A stretch of DNA of 64,000 nucleotides, taken from positions 109,176 through 173,175 of the forward strand of contig NZ_JACHZF010000006.1 in NCBI RefSeq assembly GCF_014193375.1, given 5' to 3'. Positions 33,510-48,702 of the stretch are shown here, piece by piece; position 1 is the stretch's first letter; every line of letters begins with the position of its first letter. The notes beneath the pieces are model-generated. The model was not told the origin of the DNA and did no database searches. It worked only from the letters and a program-made list of their open reading frames with translations. This DNA is from Halomonas campaniensis. GTDB taxonomy: Bacteria; Pseudomonadota; Gammaproteobacteria; Pseudomonadales; Halomonadaceae. Both the position numbers and the translations under genes were made by a program.

Positions 33510-34025
33510 ATGATTTGGCACTTGATCGCGGCGATCTTCGCCGGCCTCGGCGCCGCCGGCATCGGCATGCTGCTGCGCTTGTTGAGCGGCAAGCGGCTGC
33601 CCCGCTGGATCGTCCCGGTATTCGGCGGCCTGGGCATGCTCGGCTACCAGATCAACGTCGAGTACTCCTGGTACGAGCACAAGCGCCAGCTGCTGCCCGA
33701 CACCGCCCAGGTGGTGCAGGTCGAGCACGACGCCATGTTCTGGCGCCCCTGGACCTACCTCTTTCCCATGGCCACCGCCTTCAGCGTGGTCGACGAGCAG
33801 AGCATGGCGGTCCAGGAGCAGGACGGCGAACGGCGCGTCGAGTTCCTGCTCTACCACTTCGAGAAGCAGGTCCAGGACCGGGTCACCCACCAGGCCTGGC
33901 TGATGAACTGCACCACCCGCGAGACCCTGCCGCTGGAGGGCGAGGCGCGCCGCCCGCGCACCGAAGACATCCGTCGGCTGGCCGAGGACGCCCCGCTCTA
34001 CCTGGCGGTCTGCGGTCAGGCGTGA
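33510..34025 (+). CDS. conserved hypothetical membrane protein
   Basis: 171 residues, not recognised. Two N-terminal hydrophobic segments (about 2-19 and 28-44) are separated by a short basic loop GKRLPR. The rest is soluble, with paired cysteines at the end (MNCTT and VCGQA). It lies between the symporter and the CrbS-type kinase, 64 bp before the latter, and starts after AGGA. Context suggests a link to acetate sensing or envelope function, but nothing in the sequence shows one. Confidence 0.7.
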   Translation: MIWHLIAAIFAGLGAAGIGMLLRLLSGKRLPRWIVPVFGGLGMLGYQINVEYSWYEHKRQLLPDTAQVVQVEHDAMFWRPWTYLFPMATAFSVVDEQSMAVQEQDGERRVEFLLYHFEKQVQDRVTHQAWLMNCTTRETLPLEGEARRPRTEDIRRLAEDAPLYLAVCGQA

Positions 34026-34034
34026 GCGCCCCGC

Positions 34035-34063
34035 TGCCCAGCATCGGCGCATTGCCCTAGAAT
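34035..34063 (+). promoter_or_regulatory. possible promoter of the kinase gene
   Basis: A -10 TAGAAT (34058-34063) with a weak -35 TGCCCA (34035-34040) and a 17-bp spacer lies 27 bp upstream of the ATG. Confidence 0.45.
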
Positions 34064-34089
34064 AGGCGCACACCGAGGGGAGAGAGCGC

Positions 34090-38033
<3,944 letters not shown>

Positions 38034-38035
38034 CA

Positions 38036-38164
38036 GCTGCCAAGCTGCCAAGCTGCCAAGCTGCCAAGCTGCCAAGGAAGGAAAACATCGAAGCCTGAAG
38101 CAAGAAACCCACCTGACGGTGGGTTTCTGGGGTTCTGCTTGGCGCTTGTAGCTCGGCGCTTGGC
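38036..38164. repeat. inverted short-tandem-repeat arrays flanking a terminator
   Basis: 38036-38075 is five exact copies of GCTGCCAA. 38137-38164 is four units of a 7-mer close to GCTTGGC, ending at the crbR stop codon. The first array read on the other strand is GCTTGGCA repeated, so the two are inverted versions of one motif and could pair around the hairpin at 38103-38128. Confidence 0.85.
38103..38128. terminator. bidirectional terminator between crbS and crbR
   Basis: AGAAACCCACC pairs with GGTGGGTTTCT around a TGAC loop. The stem itself supplies TTTCT on the plus strand and TTTCTTG on the minus strand. Confidence 0.75.
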
Positions 38165-38165
38165 G

Positions 38166-38828
38166 CTACGACTCGACCTTCGGCGGCTCCACCTCGAGCT
38201 TCTGGGCGGCGATCACCGCCTGGGTGCGCGAGTGCACGCCCAGCTTGCGCAGGATGGCGGTGACGTGGGCCTTGATGGTCGCCTCGGAGACGCTCAGCTC
38301 GTAGGCGATCTGCTTGTTGAGCAGCCCCTCGGTGAGCATGTTGAGCACGCGGAACTGCTGCGGGGTCAGGGAGGCGATCGCCTCGGCGAACTTGGTCTCC
38401 TCCTCGTCGGCCTCGCCCATCACGCCGGCGAGCTCCGCGGGGAGCCACACCTCGCCGTCGAGGATCTCCCCCACCGCCTCGGCAATCAGCTGCAGCGAGG
38501 AGGACTTGGGGATGAAGCCCGAGGCACCGTAGTCGATGGCGCGACGCACCACATGGGGCTCGTCGCTGCCGGAGACCACGGCCACCGGAATGTCGGGGGT
38601 CTGGCCGCGCAGCTGGATCAGGCCGGAGAAGCCGTGGGCGCCCGGCATGTGCAGGTCGAGCAGGATCAGGTCGGCATCCGGGTGGCGGGTCACCACCTCC
38701 GCAGTGGCCTCCATGGTGTCGGACTCGACGATCTCGGCCTGGGGCGCCAGCTGTCGCAGCGCCTGGGTCAGGGCTGCACGGAACAGCGGATGGTCATCGG
38801 CGACGATGAATTTCTGGGCAAAGGCCAT
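38166..38828 (-). CDS. crbR: LuxR/NarL-family response regulator, CrbR-like
   Basis: 220 residues: a receiver domain with the acidic pair D11/D12, phospho-acceptor Asp58 in LLDLHMPG and Lys in FIPKSSS, then a LuxR-type helix-turn-helix (about 148-205; LNKQIAYELSVSEATIKAHV). The convergent hybrid kinase and the adjacent acs gene match the CrbS-CrbR (MxtR-ErdR) acetate-switch system of Vibrio and Pseudomonas. GGAGGAG precedes the ATG at 38828. A TAACAT -10 (38898-38903) with TTGGGA 18 bp upstream is possible on the minus strand. It is the best candidate to bind the TAGAC dyads. Confidence 0.9.
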   Translation of the reverse strand: MAFAQKFIVADDHPLFRAALTQALRQLAPQAEIVESDTMEATAEVVTRHPDADLILLDLHMPGAHGFSGLIQLRGQTPDIPVAVVSGSDEPHVVRRAIDYGASGFIPKSSSLQLIAEAVGEILDGEVWLPAELAGVMGEADEEETKFAEAIASLTPQQFRVLNMLTEGLLNKQIAYELSVSEATIKAHVTAILRKLGVHSRTQAVIAAQKLEVEPPKVES

Positions 38829-38933
38829 GGATTCTCCTCCGGTTCCTCGAGCAGCGGGCCGACGGCCGCCACGCTGGGCTTTCAATTGTCGTCACGCATG
38901 TTACCCCATGCCGGAGGCGATTCCCAAGCATCG

Positions 38934-38947
38934 CGACAACATTGTCG
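38934..38947. promoter_or_regulatory. dyad between acs and crbR
   Basis: CGACAA-CA-TTGTCG has perfect 6-bp arms upstream of crbR. Its role is unknown. Confidence 0.35.
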
Positions 38948-38971
38948 ACAACGTGTCCCGCACCCAGCAAG

Positions 38972-38993
38972 AAGCCGGCCCGAGGGCCGGCTT
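38972..38993 (-). terminator. hairpin downstream of acs
   Basis: AAGCCGGCCC pairs with GGGCCGGCTT around two bases (in practice a six-base loop), 55 bp after the acs stop. CTT follows on the minus strand. Confidence 0.6.
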
Positions 38994-39047
38994 GGAGAGC
39001 TGCCATGACGGCAGACGAGACCGCCTGCCGCGGGACGATCGGGGCAC

Positions 39048-40997
<1,950 letters not shown>

Positions 40998-41101
40998 GGA
41001 GTTGCCTCTGTCCTTGGGGTGGCCCCGTCAGATGAGTGAAGCCGGCCGGCATGCCATTGGCGTTGTGTGTGCGCCGACCGACACCATTGGAAGGTGGCCC
41101 C

Positions 41102-41107
41102 AGCATA
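41102..41107 (-). promoter_or_regulatory. possible -10 of acs
   Basis: TATGCT on the minus strand (4 of 6) has no -35 consensus at the proper distance. It would place the acs dyad centre about 43 bp upstream of the transcript start, similar to the geometry of the symporter promoter. Confidence 0.35.
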
Positions 41108-41131
41108 CTCCCGCCCGGGGCGACTTCCCTT

Positions 41132-41145
41132 TAGACATTGGTATG
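41132..41145. promoter_or_regulatory. operator dyad in the acs promoter
   Basis: TAGAC ATTG GTATG matches TAGAC-N4-GTCTA at 8 of 10 arm positions, 135 bp upstream of the acs start and next to an AT-rich stretch (41143-41175). Confidence 0.55.
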
Positions 41146-41172
41146 ATCAAATTCCTTTTTTATAACAATGAC

Positions 41173-41733
41173 TTAAACGCCATTTTCAAACGCCGACCGG
41201 CCAAGATAGACCAAGGTCTGAGCGCAGTGCCGACAGCGGTAGCCGCGCCCCCGCCGGGCCAGCCCGTGGCGGCGCTCGGTGAAGGCGTGCTCGCGGCAGG
41301 CGCAGGCGTAGCGGTGCGGGGCCGGGCTCGCCCTGGACGTATCGAACCGATGGGTGGTGCTCGGCACCAGGCCGAACAGCCGCCGCATCACCGTCTGCCA
41401 CTCCCGGCCATGGGCGCGGGCCAGGTGGCCATCCTCGAGGTGGTGAACCAGCCAGTGGGCCATCTCGTGGGGCACCACCTCGACCAGGAACGCGAGACGG
41501 TTCTCGGCATAGAGCACCGGGTTGAAGCGTAGCCCACCGCGCCCGAAGTGCGCCTGCCCCGCGCACTTGCCGCGCAGGTCGCACCACACCTTCGGCCGCG
41601 GCAGGTGCGGGTGGACCTCGCGGCACAGCCGCCAGGCCGCCTCGACCCGCGCATGGAGGGCCGCCAGCAGCGCCTCGTGGTCGAGGGCAGCCAGCCGGAC
41701 GGGGTCGGGGTGGGGCAGCGCGGGACGGTCCAT
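41173..41733 (-). CDS. sprT: SprT family zinc metalloprotease-like protein
   Basis: 186 residues. The zinc motif HEMAH is at 89-93 (His89, Glu90, His93) within the SprT-like domain. The C-terminal half is a zinc ribbon with CACREH and CRHC cysteines. The family resembles eukaryotic Spartan, but the bacterial role is unclear. The N-terminal segment has the usual helical start. The stop lies in the AT-rich region upstream of acs; whether acs is also read from the sprT promoter is unknown. Confidence 0.92.
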   Translation of the reverse strand: MDRPALPHPDPVRLAALDHEALLAALHARVEAAWRLCREVHPHLPRPKVWCDLRGKCAGQAHFGRGGLRFNPVLYAENRLAFLVEVVPHEMAHWLVHHLEDGHLARAHGREWQTVMRRLFGLVPSTTHRFDTSRASPAPHRYACACREHAFTERRHGLARRGRGYRCRHCAQTLVYLGRSAFENGV

Positions 41734-41849
41734 GGGATGCTAGAATGGCGCCTGGTGCCCCGGGCGACAACCCCCGCCTGGCCCGCGGCGGGCCGGACCA
41801 TCGCCGGCGTGCCCGTCCCCGTTGAGATCCTTCATCCCGAGAGAATCCG

Positions 41850-42494
41850 ATGTCCGATACCCCGCCCCCCGAACCCCTGCTCGATGACGACGAGCTCGAC
41901 CGTCTCGACGATTTCCTGGCGTCCGAGCAGGTGGGGGAGGATGCCCTGGACCTGATCGGCACCCACGCCTTCATGGTGGCGCTGGCCGTGGCGCCCAGCG
42001 ACGTGGCGCCCGCCGCCTGGGTCGCCGAGCTCTTCCAGGGCGAACCCGCCTTCGCCGACGACGCCGAACGCGAGGCCATCCTCGGCCTGCTCGAGCGGCT
42101 GCGCCGCAACGCGATCGCCGCCCTGGAACAGGGCCTGCTGCCGGAGCTGCCCTTCGAGCTGACGCTGGACGGGCTGCCAGCGGAGGAGACCCCGATCGGC
42201 GACTGGTGCGCCGGCTTCATGGAGGGGGTCTTCCTCGACGAGGCGGCCTGGTTCGAGGAGGACGAGGAGGCCGCCGCCACCCTGCTGCTGCCCTTCATGG
42301 CGCTCTCGGGCCTGTTCGACGAGGAGCCCGACATGGCCGAGTTCACCGCCGACACCGCGCGACTCGAGGCACTGGTTCGCCAGCTGCCCGAACTGGTGCT
42401 TGACCTCTACCTGCATTATCGGGTCCCGCCGGAGAGCCCCAAGCCGACCCCGCGCAGGAAGAAGCCCGCCGGGCGGGGCAAGGGGCGGCGGTAA
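41850..42494 (+). CDS. UPF0149 (YecA/YgfB-like) family protein
   Basis: 214 residues, very acidic and helical. Segments DWCAGFMEGV (about 112-121) and FDEEPDMAEF fit the YecA/YgfB UPF0149 family. Unlike E. coli YecA there is no C-terminal SEC-C zinc motif; it ends instead in a basic tail PRRKKPAGRGKGRR. Function unknown. It converges on the PLD-family gene, the stop codons being 25 bp apart within an imperfect inverted repeat (42491-42523). Confidence 0.82.
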   Translation: MSDTPPPEPLLDDDELDRLDDFLASEQVGEDALDLIGTHAFMVALAVAPSDVAPAAWVAELFQGEPAFADDAEREAILGLLERLRRNAIAALEQGLLPELPFELTLDGLPAEETPIGDWCAGFMEGVFLDEAAWFEEDEEAAATLLLPFMALSGLFDEEPDMAEFTADTARLEALVRQLPELVLDLYLHYRVPPESPKPTPRRKKPAGRGKGRR

Positions 42495-42519
42495 GCGCCT
42501 GTCGCCGAGCGCTGGGCGT

Positions 42520-43641
42520 TTACCGTAACCGCGTCAGCATCCCGTCCAGGCTGCCGTAGAGCCACTCCTTGAGGCGCTGCCAGCGCGGGCGCCGGGCCCA
42601 GTCCTCGCGCAGGATCTCGTGGCTCGCGTCGAAGTTGCGCTCGAACAGTTCGGCCACCTCCGTGGCGAACCGGGGGTCGTCGACCTCCTGGTTGGCCTCC
42701 AGGTTCCAGTGCAGGCTCCAGTGGTCGAAGTTGCAGGAGCCGATGCTGGCCCAGTCGTCGACCAGCGAGAACTTGGCGTGGATGAAGGTGGGCTGGAACT
42801 CGTGGATGCGCACCCCGGCGCGCAGCAGGCGACCGTAGAAGCGCTGGCCGGCGTAGCGCACGCCCGGGTGGTCGTGCAGCTCGCCGGGCAGCAGCAGCCG
42901 CACGTCCACGCCGCGTCGGGCGGCCCTGGCCAGCCGCAGGCGCAGGCCGAAGGTGGGCACGAAGTAGGGGGTGCAGATCCAGATGCGACCCCGCGCCCCG
43001 GAGACCCGCTGATGCAGGGAGTGGCGGATTGCCTGGTAGCGGTAGCCCTGGCCCCACACCACCCGCCCGCGCATCCCGCGATAGCCCTCCCGGGTCTCCA
43101 GCCGCGTCCCTAGGTCGTGCACCAGCGACGGCCGGCCGCTGCCGCGGGTCAGCGGGGAGTCCCAGAGGCGGCAGAACAGGCGCACCCAGTCGGCCACCAC
43201 CGGCCCCTCGATGCGCACCGCCACCTCGTACCAGGCGTCCAGGAACTCGTCCACCGTCCCGAAGCCGCCGGTGAAGGCCAGCTTGCCGTCCACCACCACC
43301 AGCTTGCGGTGGTCACGGGTCAGGTTGCGCGCCAGGGAGTGGAAGCCCAGGGGGTTGAAGAAGCGCAGCGCCACGCCGCCCGCCTCGAGGCGGGCCCGCT
43401 CGGCACTGGAGAGCCCCATGGCGCCGTAGCCGTCGAGCATCAGCATCACCGTGACGCCGCGCTCCGCCGCCCTCACCAGCGAGGCGACCAGGGCGGCCGA
43501 GAGTCGGCCCGACTCCATCAGGTAGAGCTCGATCAGCACCGACTCCTGCGCCTGCTCGAGGGCCTCGAACATGGCCGGCAGGAAGCAGGCCGCCTCGGGC
43601 AGCAGCTGGAAATGATTGCCGTCTCTCCACATGCCGTGCAT
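42520..43641 (-). CDS. phospholipase D-family cardiolipin synthase (ClsB-like)
   Basis: About 373 residues with two HKD motifs, HRKLVVVD in the first half and HAKFSLVD in the second, each followed by Gly/Ser-rich FTGG and IGSCN turns. There is no N-terminal transmembrane region, which fits ClsB rather than ClsA. ClsB makes cardiolipin from phosphatidylglycerol or with phosphatidylethanolamine. I chose the ATG at 43641 because AGGGA precedes it; an in-frame ATG at 43686 would add 15 residues. Divergent from plsB, so both neighbours act in phospholipid synthesis. Confidence 0.85.
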   Translation of the reverse strand: MHGMWRDGNHFQLLPEAACFLPAMFEALEQAQESVLIELYLMESGRLSAALVASLVRAAERGVTVMLMLDGYGAMGLSSAERARLEAGGVALRFFNPLGFHSLARNLTRDHRKLVVVDGKLAFTGGFGTVDEFLDAWYEVAVRIEGPVVADWVRLFCRLWDSPLTRGSGRPSLVHDLGTRLETREGYRGMRGRVVWGQGYRYQAIRHSLHQRVSGARGRIWICTPYFVPTFGLRLRLARAARRGVDVRLLLPGELHDHPGVRYAGQRFYGRLLRAGVRIHEFQPTFIHAKFSLVDDWASIGSCNFDHWSLHWNLEANQEVDDPRFATEVAELFERNFDASHEILREDWARRPRWQRLKEWLYGSLDGMLTRLR

Positions 43642-43689
43642 GGCCGCATCCCTGTCCCGCGCCTTGCCTGGAACCGGACAGTCCATTGC

Positions 43690-43718
43690 CTGACCGGCCG
43701 CGTCCCGATGACTATACT
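43690..43718 (+). promoter_or_regulatory. promoter of plsB
   Basis: -35 CTGACC (43690-43695), 17-bp spacer, -10 TATACT (43713-43718), about 37 bp upstream of the ATG. Confidence 0.6.
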
Positions 43719-43755
43719 GGGCTTTTCCTGACCTTTCCTACGCCGGGGCAAACGG

Positions 43756-46239
43756 ATGGCCTTCCCGCACTCGCTGACGCTGGTTTCCCGGGTCCTGATG
43801 ACACCGCTGCGCGCGCCGATGGAGCGGCTGATCGCCGCCTGGGTGGAGACCCGCCTGGTCGAGCCGCCCCCCGACGCCCTCGACCTGGATCCCGCGCTGC
43901 CGGTGCTCTACGTGCTGCCGCGGCCGGCGCTCAGCGATACCCTGCTGCTGGCGTCCCTGACCCGCGCCCACGGCCTGCCGCCTGCCGGGGGGCGGCGCAC
44001 CGTCGGCTCACTGACGCTGCCCGCCTGCCTCGCCCTGCCCGTCCCCCGCCGGCGCCCCTGGCGACGGGCCACCCGGCCCCAGGCCCCCTTCCGGGCGCTG
44101 ATCGAACAGCGCGGCCGGGGCCTGGAGGGCGAGGTGCAGCTGGTCCCCGTGAGCATCTTCTGGGGCCGGGCACCGGGCAAGCGCTTCGGCTTCTGGAAGA
44201 TGCTCTCCGCCGACAGCTGGCGGCTCACCGGCCGGCTGCGCCGAGCGCTTTCGGTGCTGGTCAACGGCAAGAGCGTGGAGATCCACTTCGGCGCCCCGCT
44301 GCGCCTCGGCGACCTCCTCGTGGAGGCCGACGGGCCGCCCGACAGCGCCCAGACCAACCGCAAGGCGGCCCGCCTGCTGCGGGTCCATTTCCGCCGCCTG
44401 CGCACCCGCGTGCTCGGCCCCGACCTCTCCCACCGCCGCACCCTGATCGAGGGGGTGGCCGCCAGCCCCGAGGTGCGCCGGGTGATCGGCGAACTCGCCG
44501 CCGACGGCCGGCCCTCCCCCGCGAGGCTGGAGCGCCGCGCCCTGCGCTACGGGCGGGAGATCGCCTCGAACATGACCTACCCGGTGCTGCGCTTCATGGA
44601 TGGCCTGCTGCGCCGGCTGTGGAACCGCCTCTACGACGGCGTCGAGGTGCGCGGGCTGGAACGGGTCAAGGCCCTGGCCGGCGACCACACCCTGGTCTAC
44701 GTGCCCTGCCATCGCAGCCACATCGACTACCTGCTGCTTTCCTACGTGCTCTATCGCGACGGGCTGATGCCGCCGCACATCGCCGCCGGGCGCAACCTGG
44801 ACATGCCGCTGATCGGTCCGCTGCTGCGTCGCGGCGGCGCCTTCTTCCTGCGCCGCAGCTTCCGCGACAACCGCCTCTACGCCACGGTGTTCAACGAGTA
44901 CCTGCACCGCCTGATCTCGCGGGGCCACCCGCTGGAGTACTTCATCGAGGGGGGCCGTTCGCGCAGCGGGCGCATGCTGCCGGCACGCCCCGGGATGCTG
45001 GCCATGACCCTGCGCTCCTTCCTGCGCAGCGCCGCCGGCGGCACCCGCCGGCCGCTGGCCTTCGTGCCGGTCTACATCGGCTACGAGCGGATCATCGAGA
45101 ACGCCAGCTACCAGCGCGAGCTGCGCGGCGGCAGGAAGCGCAGGGAGAGCCCGCTGGCGCTGATGCGGGTGCTGGGCCAGCTGCGCCAGCCCTTCGGCCG
45201 GGTCGCGGTCAACGTCGGCGAGCCCCTGGTGCTGGCCGACTACCTGGACGAGACGGTGGGCCCCCGCTGGCGGCACGGCCGCGAGGAGCGCCCCGAGTGG
45301 CTCGGCGACCTGGTGCCTCGGCTCGGCGAGACCCTGGGCCGGCGCATCAACGCGGCGGCGGCCCTCAACCCGGTCAACCTGGTGGCGCTGGTCCTGCTGG
45401 CCACGCCCCATCACGCCATCGAGGCCAGCCTGCTGGAGCGCCAGCTGGCCCTGCTCGCCGAGCTGCAGCGGCGGCTCCCCGGCGGGACCCATGCCAGCCT
45501 GCCCGAGGGCGAGCCGGCCGGCTGGATCGACCAGGCAGTGGGCCTCGGCATGGTCGAGCGCCGCGCCCACCCGCTCGGCGACATCGTCGTCGCCGATGCC
45601 GCCCGGGCCGCCCTGCTCGGCTGGTACCGCAACAACGTGCTGCACCTCTTCGCCCTGGCGGGCCTCACCGCCTTCGCCTTCCGCCACCAGGCCAGCCACC
45701 ACCCCGAGGCGCTGGAGACTCTGCTGGCGCCGGCCTGGCCGATCCTGACCCGGGAGCTGATGGTGGCGCCGCCGGCCTCGCTGCAGGCGGGCCTGGCCGA
45801 GATGCTCGCGCTGCTGGGCGACCTGGGCCTGCTGGAGCGCGAGGGGGAACACTGGCGGCGGCGGGGCGAGCCACTGGAGGCCGGCGAGTGCCTCGACCTG
45901 CTCGGCCAGCTGATGCAGCCCTCGCTGGAGCGGGGCTACCTGCTGCTCAGCGTGCTGCTGGATGCCGGGACGGGCCGCCTCACCGCCGATGAGCTGGCCG
46001 GGCAGAGCCGCCAGCTGGCCGAGCGGCTGGCCCTGCTCTCGGGGCTGGACGCCCCGGAGTTCTTCGATACCCGGCTGTTCGTCAGCCTGGTGGAGAGCCT
46101 GGAGCGGGAGGGGTGGCTGTGGCAGGAGGCGGGACGCCTGGCCTTCGACGACCGGCTGCGCGAGGCGGCCCTGCAGTCGCGCCGGCTGTTCGACCCGGCC
46201 CTGCGCCACCGCCTGCAGCTGGTCACCCGGCGGGGCTGA
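43756..46239 (+). CDS. plsB: glycerol-3-phosphate 1-O-acyltransferase
   Basis: This 827-residue inner-membrane enzyme acylates sn-glycerol 3-phosphate at position 1, the first step of phospholipid synthesis. The acyltransferase block I HRSHID begins at His319, with catalytic Asp324. Block III FIEGGRSRSGR and block IV with PVYIGYERI follow. Length matches E. coli PlsB (807). Its stop codon TGA abuts the rsmJ stop on the other strand with no bases between. Confidence 0.97.
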   Translation: MAFPHSLTLVSRVLMTPLRAPMERLIAAWVETRLVEPPPDALDLDPALPVLYVLPRPALSDTLLLASLTRAHGLPPAGGRRTVGSLTLPACLALPVPRRRPWRRATRPQAPFRALIEQRGRGLEGEVQLVPVSIFWGRAPGKRFGFWKMLSADSWRLTGRLRRALSVLVNGKSVEIHFGAPLRLGDLLVEADGPPDSAQTNRKAARLLRVHFRRLRTRVLGPDLSHRRTLIEGVAASPEVRRVIGELAADGRPSPARLERRALRYGREIASNMTYPVLRFMDGLLRRLWNRLYDGVEVRGLERVKALAGDHTLVYVPCHRSHIDYLLLSYVLYRDGLMPPHIAAGRNLDMPLIGPLLRRGGAFFLRRSFRDNRLYATVFNEYLHRLISRGHPLEYFIEGGRSRSGRMLPARPGMLAMTLRSFLRSAAGGTRRPLAFVPVYIGYERIIENASYQRELRGGRKRRESPLALMRVLGQLRQPFGRVAVNVGEPLVLADYLDETVGPRWRHGREERPEWLGDLVPRLGETLGRRINAAAALNPVNLVALVLLATPHHAIEASLLERQLALLAELQRRLPGGTHASLPEGEPAGWIDQAVGLGMVERRAHPLGDIVVADAARAALLGWYRNNVLHLFALAGLTAFAFRHQASHHPEALETLLAPAWPILTRELMVAPPASLQAGLAEMLALLGDLGLLEREGEHWRRRGEPLEAGECLDLLGQLMQPSLERGYLLLSVLLDAGTGRLTADELAGQSRQLAERLALLSGLDAPEFFDTRLFVSLVESLEREGWLWQEAGRLAFDDRLREAALQSRRLFDPALRHRLQLVTRRG

Positions 46240-47004
46240 TCAACTCGCCTTCAGCGCGCGATGCACATAGAGGTCGTAGCGGCTGGTCTTGCCCTCGATG
46301 GCGTGTCGCGGTGCCGGCCCCTCGATGGGCGGCGCCTTCCTCGGCCGCTTGACCACCACGCGGTGGGTCGCCACGTCCAGCGCGGCCTCGAGCAGCCGCG
46401 GGGCGTCGGCGTCGTCGCCGGCGAGGGTGCGGAACAGCCGCATCTCCTTCTTGACCAGGGCCGACTTGTCACGGTGGGGAAACATCGGGTCCAGGTGGAC
46501 CACCTGGGGCACCACCCCCGACGCGGCCACCAGCGTGTCGAGCTCGCGGCTGGCATCGCCATGCTGCAGCCGCATGCGACCGGCGATCTCGGCGGTCTCG
46601 GCGTCCCTCAGGGCATGGGCCAGGCCGTCCTCGAGCAGCGCGAAGATCGCCGCCACCCGCTCCACCAGCAGCACCTCGGCGCCCAGGCCGGCCAGCACGA
46701 AGGCGTCCCGACCCAGGCCTGCCGTGGCATCCACCACCGAGGGCGTCACCCCCTGGCCGAGTCCGCAGGCGCGGGCGACCAGCTGGCCACGGCCGCCACC
46801 GAAACGCCGGCGGTGGGCGGCGCGGCCGGAGGCGAACTCCACCGCCAGGGGGTGGCCGTAGCGCTTCGCGTCGCCGACCAGTACCAGGCGGCCCTCGCGG
46901 CGCTCGAGGGTCAGCTCGGCCTCGACCCCGAAGGGGAGTCCCAGGCGCTCGGCCAGGGCGGCCAGGGCCGGGCCGTGGACCGCCACCGGCGGACGCTCGC
47001 TCAT
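46240..47004 (-). CDS. rsmJ: 16S rRNA (guanine(1516)-N(2))-methyltransferase RsmJ
   Basis: 254 residues, with the SAM-binding motif [16 protein letters not shown] (about 89-104), the [19 protein letters not shown] catalytic region and [10 protein letters not shown] near the C-terminus, all diagnostic of RsmJ. Its start overlaps the tsaB stop by four bases, giving a coupled tsaB-rsmJ pair. Confidence 0.96.
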   Translation of the reverse strand: MSERPPVAVHGPALAALAERLGLPFGVEAELTLERREGRLVLVGDAKRYGHPLAVEFASGRAAHRRRFGGGRGQLVARACGLGQGVTPSVVDATAGLGRDAFVLAGLGAEVLLVERVAAIFALLEDGLAHALRDAETAEIAGRMRLQHGDASRELDTLVAASGVVPQVVHLDPMFPHRDKSALVKKEMRLFRTLAGDDADAPRLLEAALDVATHRVVVKRPRKAPPIEGPAPRHAIEGKTSRYDLYVHRALKAS

Positions 47005-47705
47005 CGCGCCTTCTTCCAGGCCACCTCGTTGCGCAGGTAGACCGGCTGGACGAGATGGGCCGGCCGGCCCCGGCCGGCTTCCAGTTCATGCATGGCCAGC
47101 AGCGCCATGTCGGCGGCATCGGCCTCCACCTCGGGCAGGCGCTGGCCGAGGCTCGCCTGTACCTCGACGGGCATCTGTTCCCACAGCCCCCAGCCGGACC
47201 CCACGCCGACCCAGTCATGGTCGTCGTGGCCGGCAGGCAGGCGCAGCCGCTCAGGCGGCATCACGGCCTCCTCGAGGAGCGGCTCCGGCAGGCCGTCGCG
47301 GCACTGCCAGGCGGCAACGTAGACCTCGCCCATGCGCGCATCCAGGGCGGTGACCAGCCAGCGGAAGTGGTGGCGACGATGGGCGCCCAGGGCCAGGGCC
47401 GCCAGGGTGGAGACGCCGAGCAGCGGCCGGTCGAGGCCATAGGCCAGCCCCTGGGCGGCCCCGGCGGCGATGCGCAGGCCGGTGAAGGAGCCGGGGCCGT
47501 GACCGTAGGCCACGGCGTCGAGCTCCGCCGGGCGCACGCCGGCCTCGGCCAGCACCTCGTCGACCATGGGCAGTAGCCGCCGGGTGTGCTCGCGGGGGGT
47601 CATCTCGAAGCGGGAGAGCAGTTCGTCATCGACGCCCGGGCGGCGGCGCAGCAGGGCGGCCGAACAGGCGCTCGAGGAGGCATCCAGGGCCAGCAGGATC
47701 GACAT
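47001..47705 (-). CDS. tsaB: tRNA threonylcarbamoyladenosine biosynthesis protein TsaB
   Basis: 234 residues of the ASKHA fold, beginning [15 protein letters not shown] and containing [13 protein letters not shown], the TsaB signature. With TsaD, TsaE and TsaC it makes t6A37 in ANN-decoding tRNAs. TsaB is a structural partner of TsaD and lacks its catalytic metal site. The start at 47705 removes a spurious upstream extension. Located 106 bp downstream of adk. Confidence 0.95.
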   Translation of the reverse strand: MSILLALDASSSACSAALLRRRPGVDDELLSRFEMTPREHTRRLLPMVDEVLAEAGVRPAELDAVAYGHGPGSFTGLRIAAGAAQGLAYGLDRPLLGVSTLAALALGAHRRHHFRWLVTALDARMGEVYVAAWQCRDGLPEPLLEEAVMPPERLRLPAGHDDHDWVGVGSGWGLWEQMPVEVQASLGQRLPEVEADAADMALLAMHELEAGRGRPAHLVQPVYLRNEVAWKKAR

Positions 47706-47765
47706 GGCAGCACCATCGCAGGGGAGAAAAGTGGCAGCATTATACGCGCCGGGGCCACAAACGAC

Positions 47766-47789
47766 GATGGCCCGCAAGAGCGGGCCATC
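47766..47789 (-). terminator. hairpin after adk
   Basis: A 10-bp stem GATGGCCCGC/GCGGGCCATC with a four-base loop lies 22 bp after the adk stop. No long T run is present. Confidence 0.55.
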
Positions 47790-47811
47790 AGAGTCAGAGC
47801 AGAGGGCTCGA

Positions 47812-48603
<792 letters not shown>

Positions 48604-48657
48604 TCAACATGCTCCGGGCCGAATAACACTTTGGTCTGGCAGTGCATCGCCGTCAAA

Positions 48658-48687
48658 CGACGACGGCGCCGGAAGGCGCCGTCGTCG
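48658..48687 (-). terminator. terminator of aceEF
   Basis: A perfect 13-bp stem (48658-48670 with 48675-48687) with a four-base loop begins 16 bp after the aceF stop and is followed by TTTG on the minus strand. Confidence 0.7.
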
Positions 48688-48702
48688 CTCCCTCACCCGC
48701 GG

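Noticed and set aside
38036..38075. CRISPR-like array
   Set aside because: Eight-base units directly joined with no spacers; it is a simple tandem repeat. No cas genes are present.
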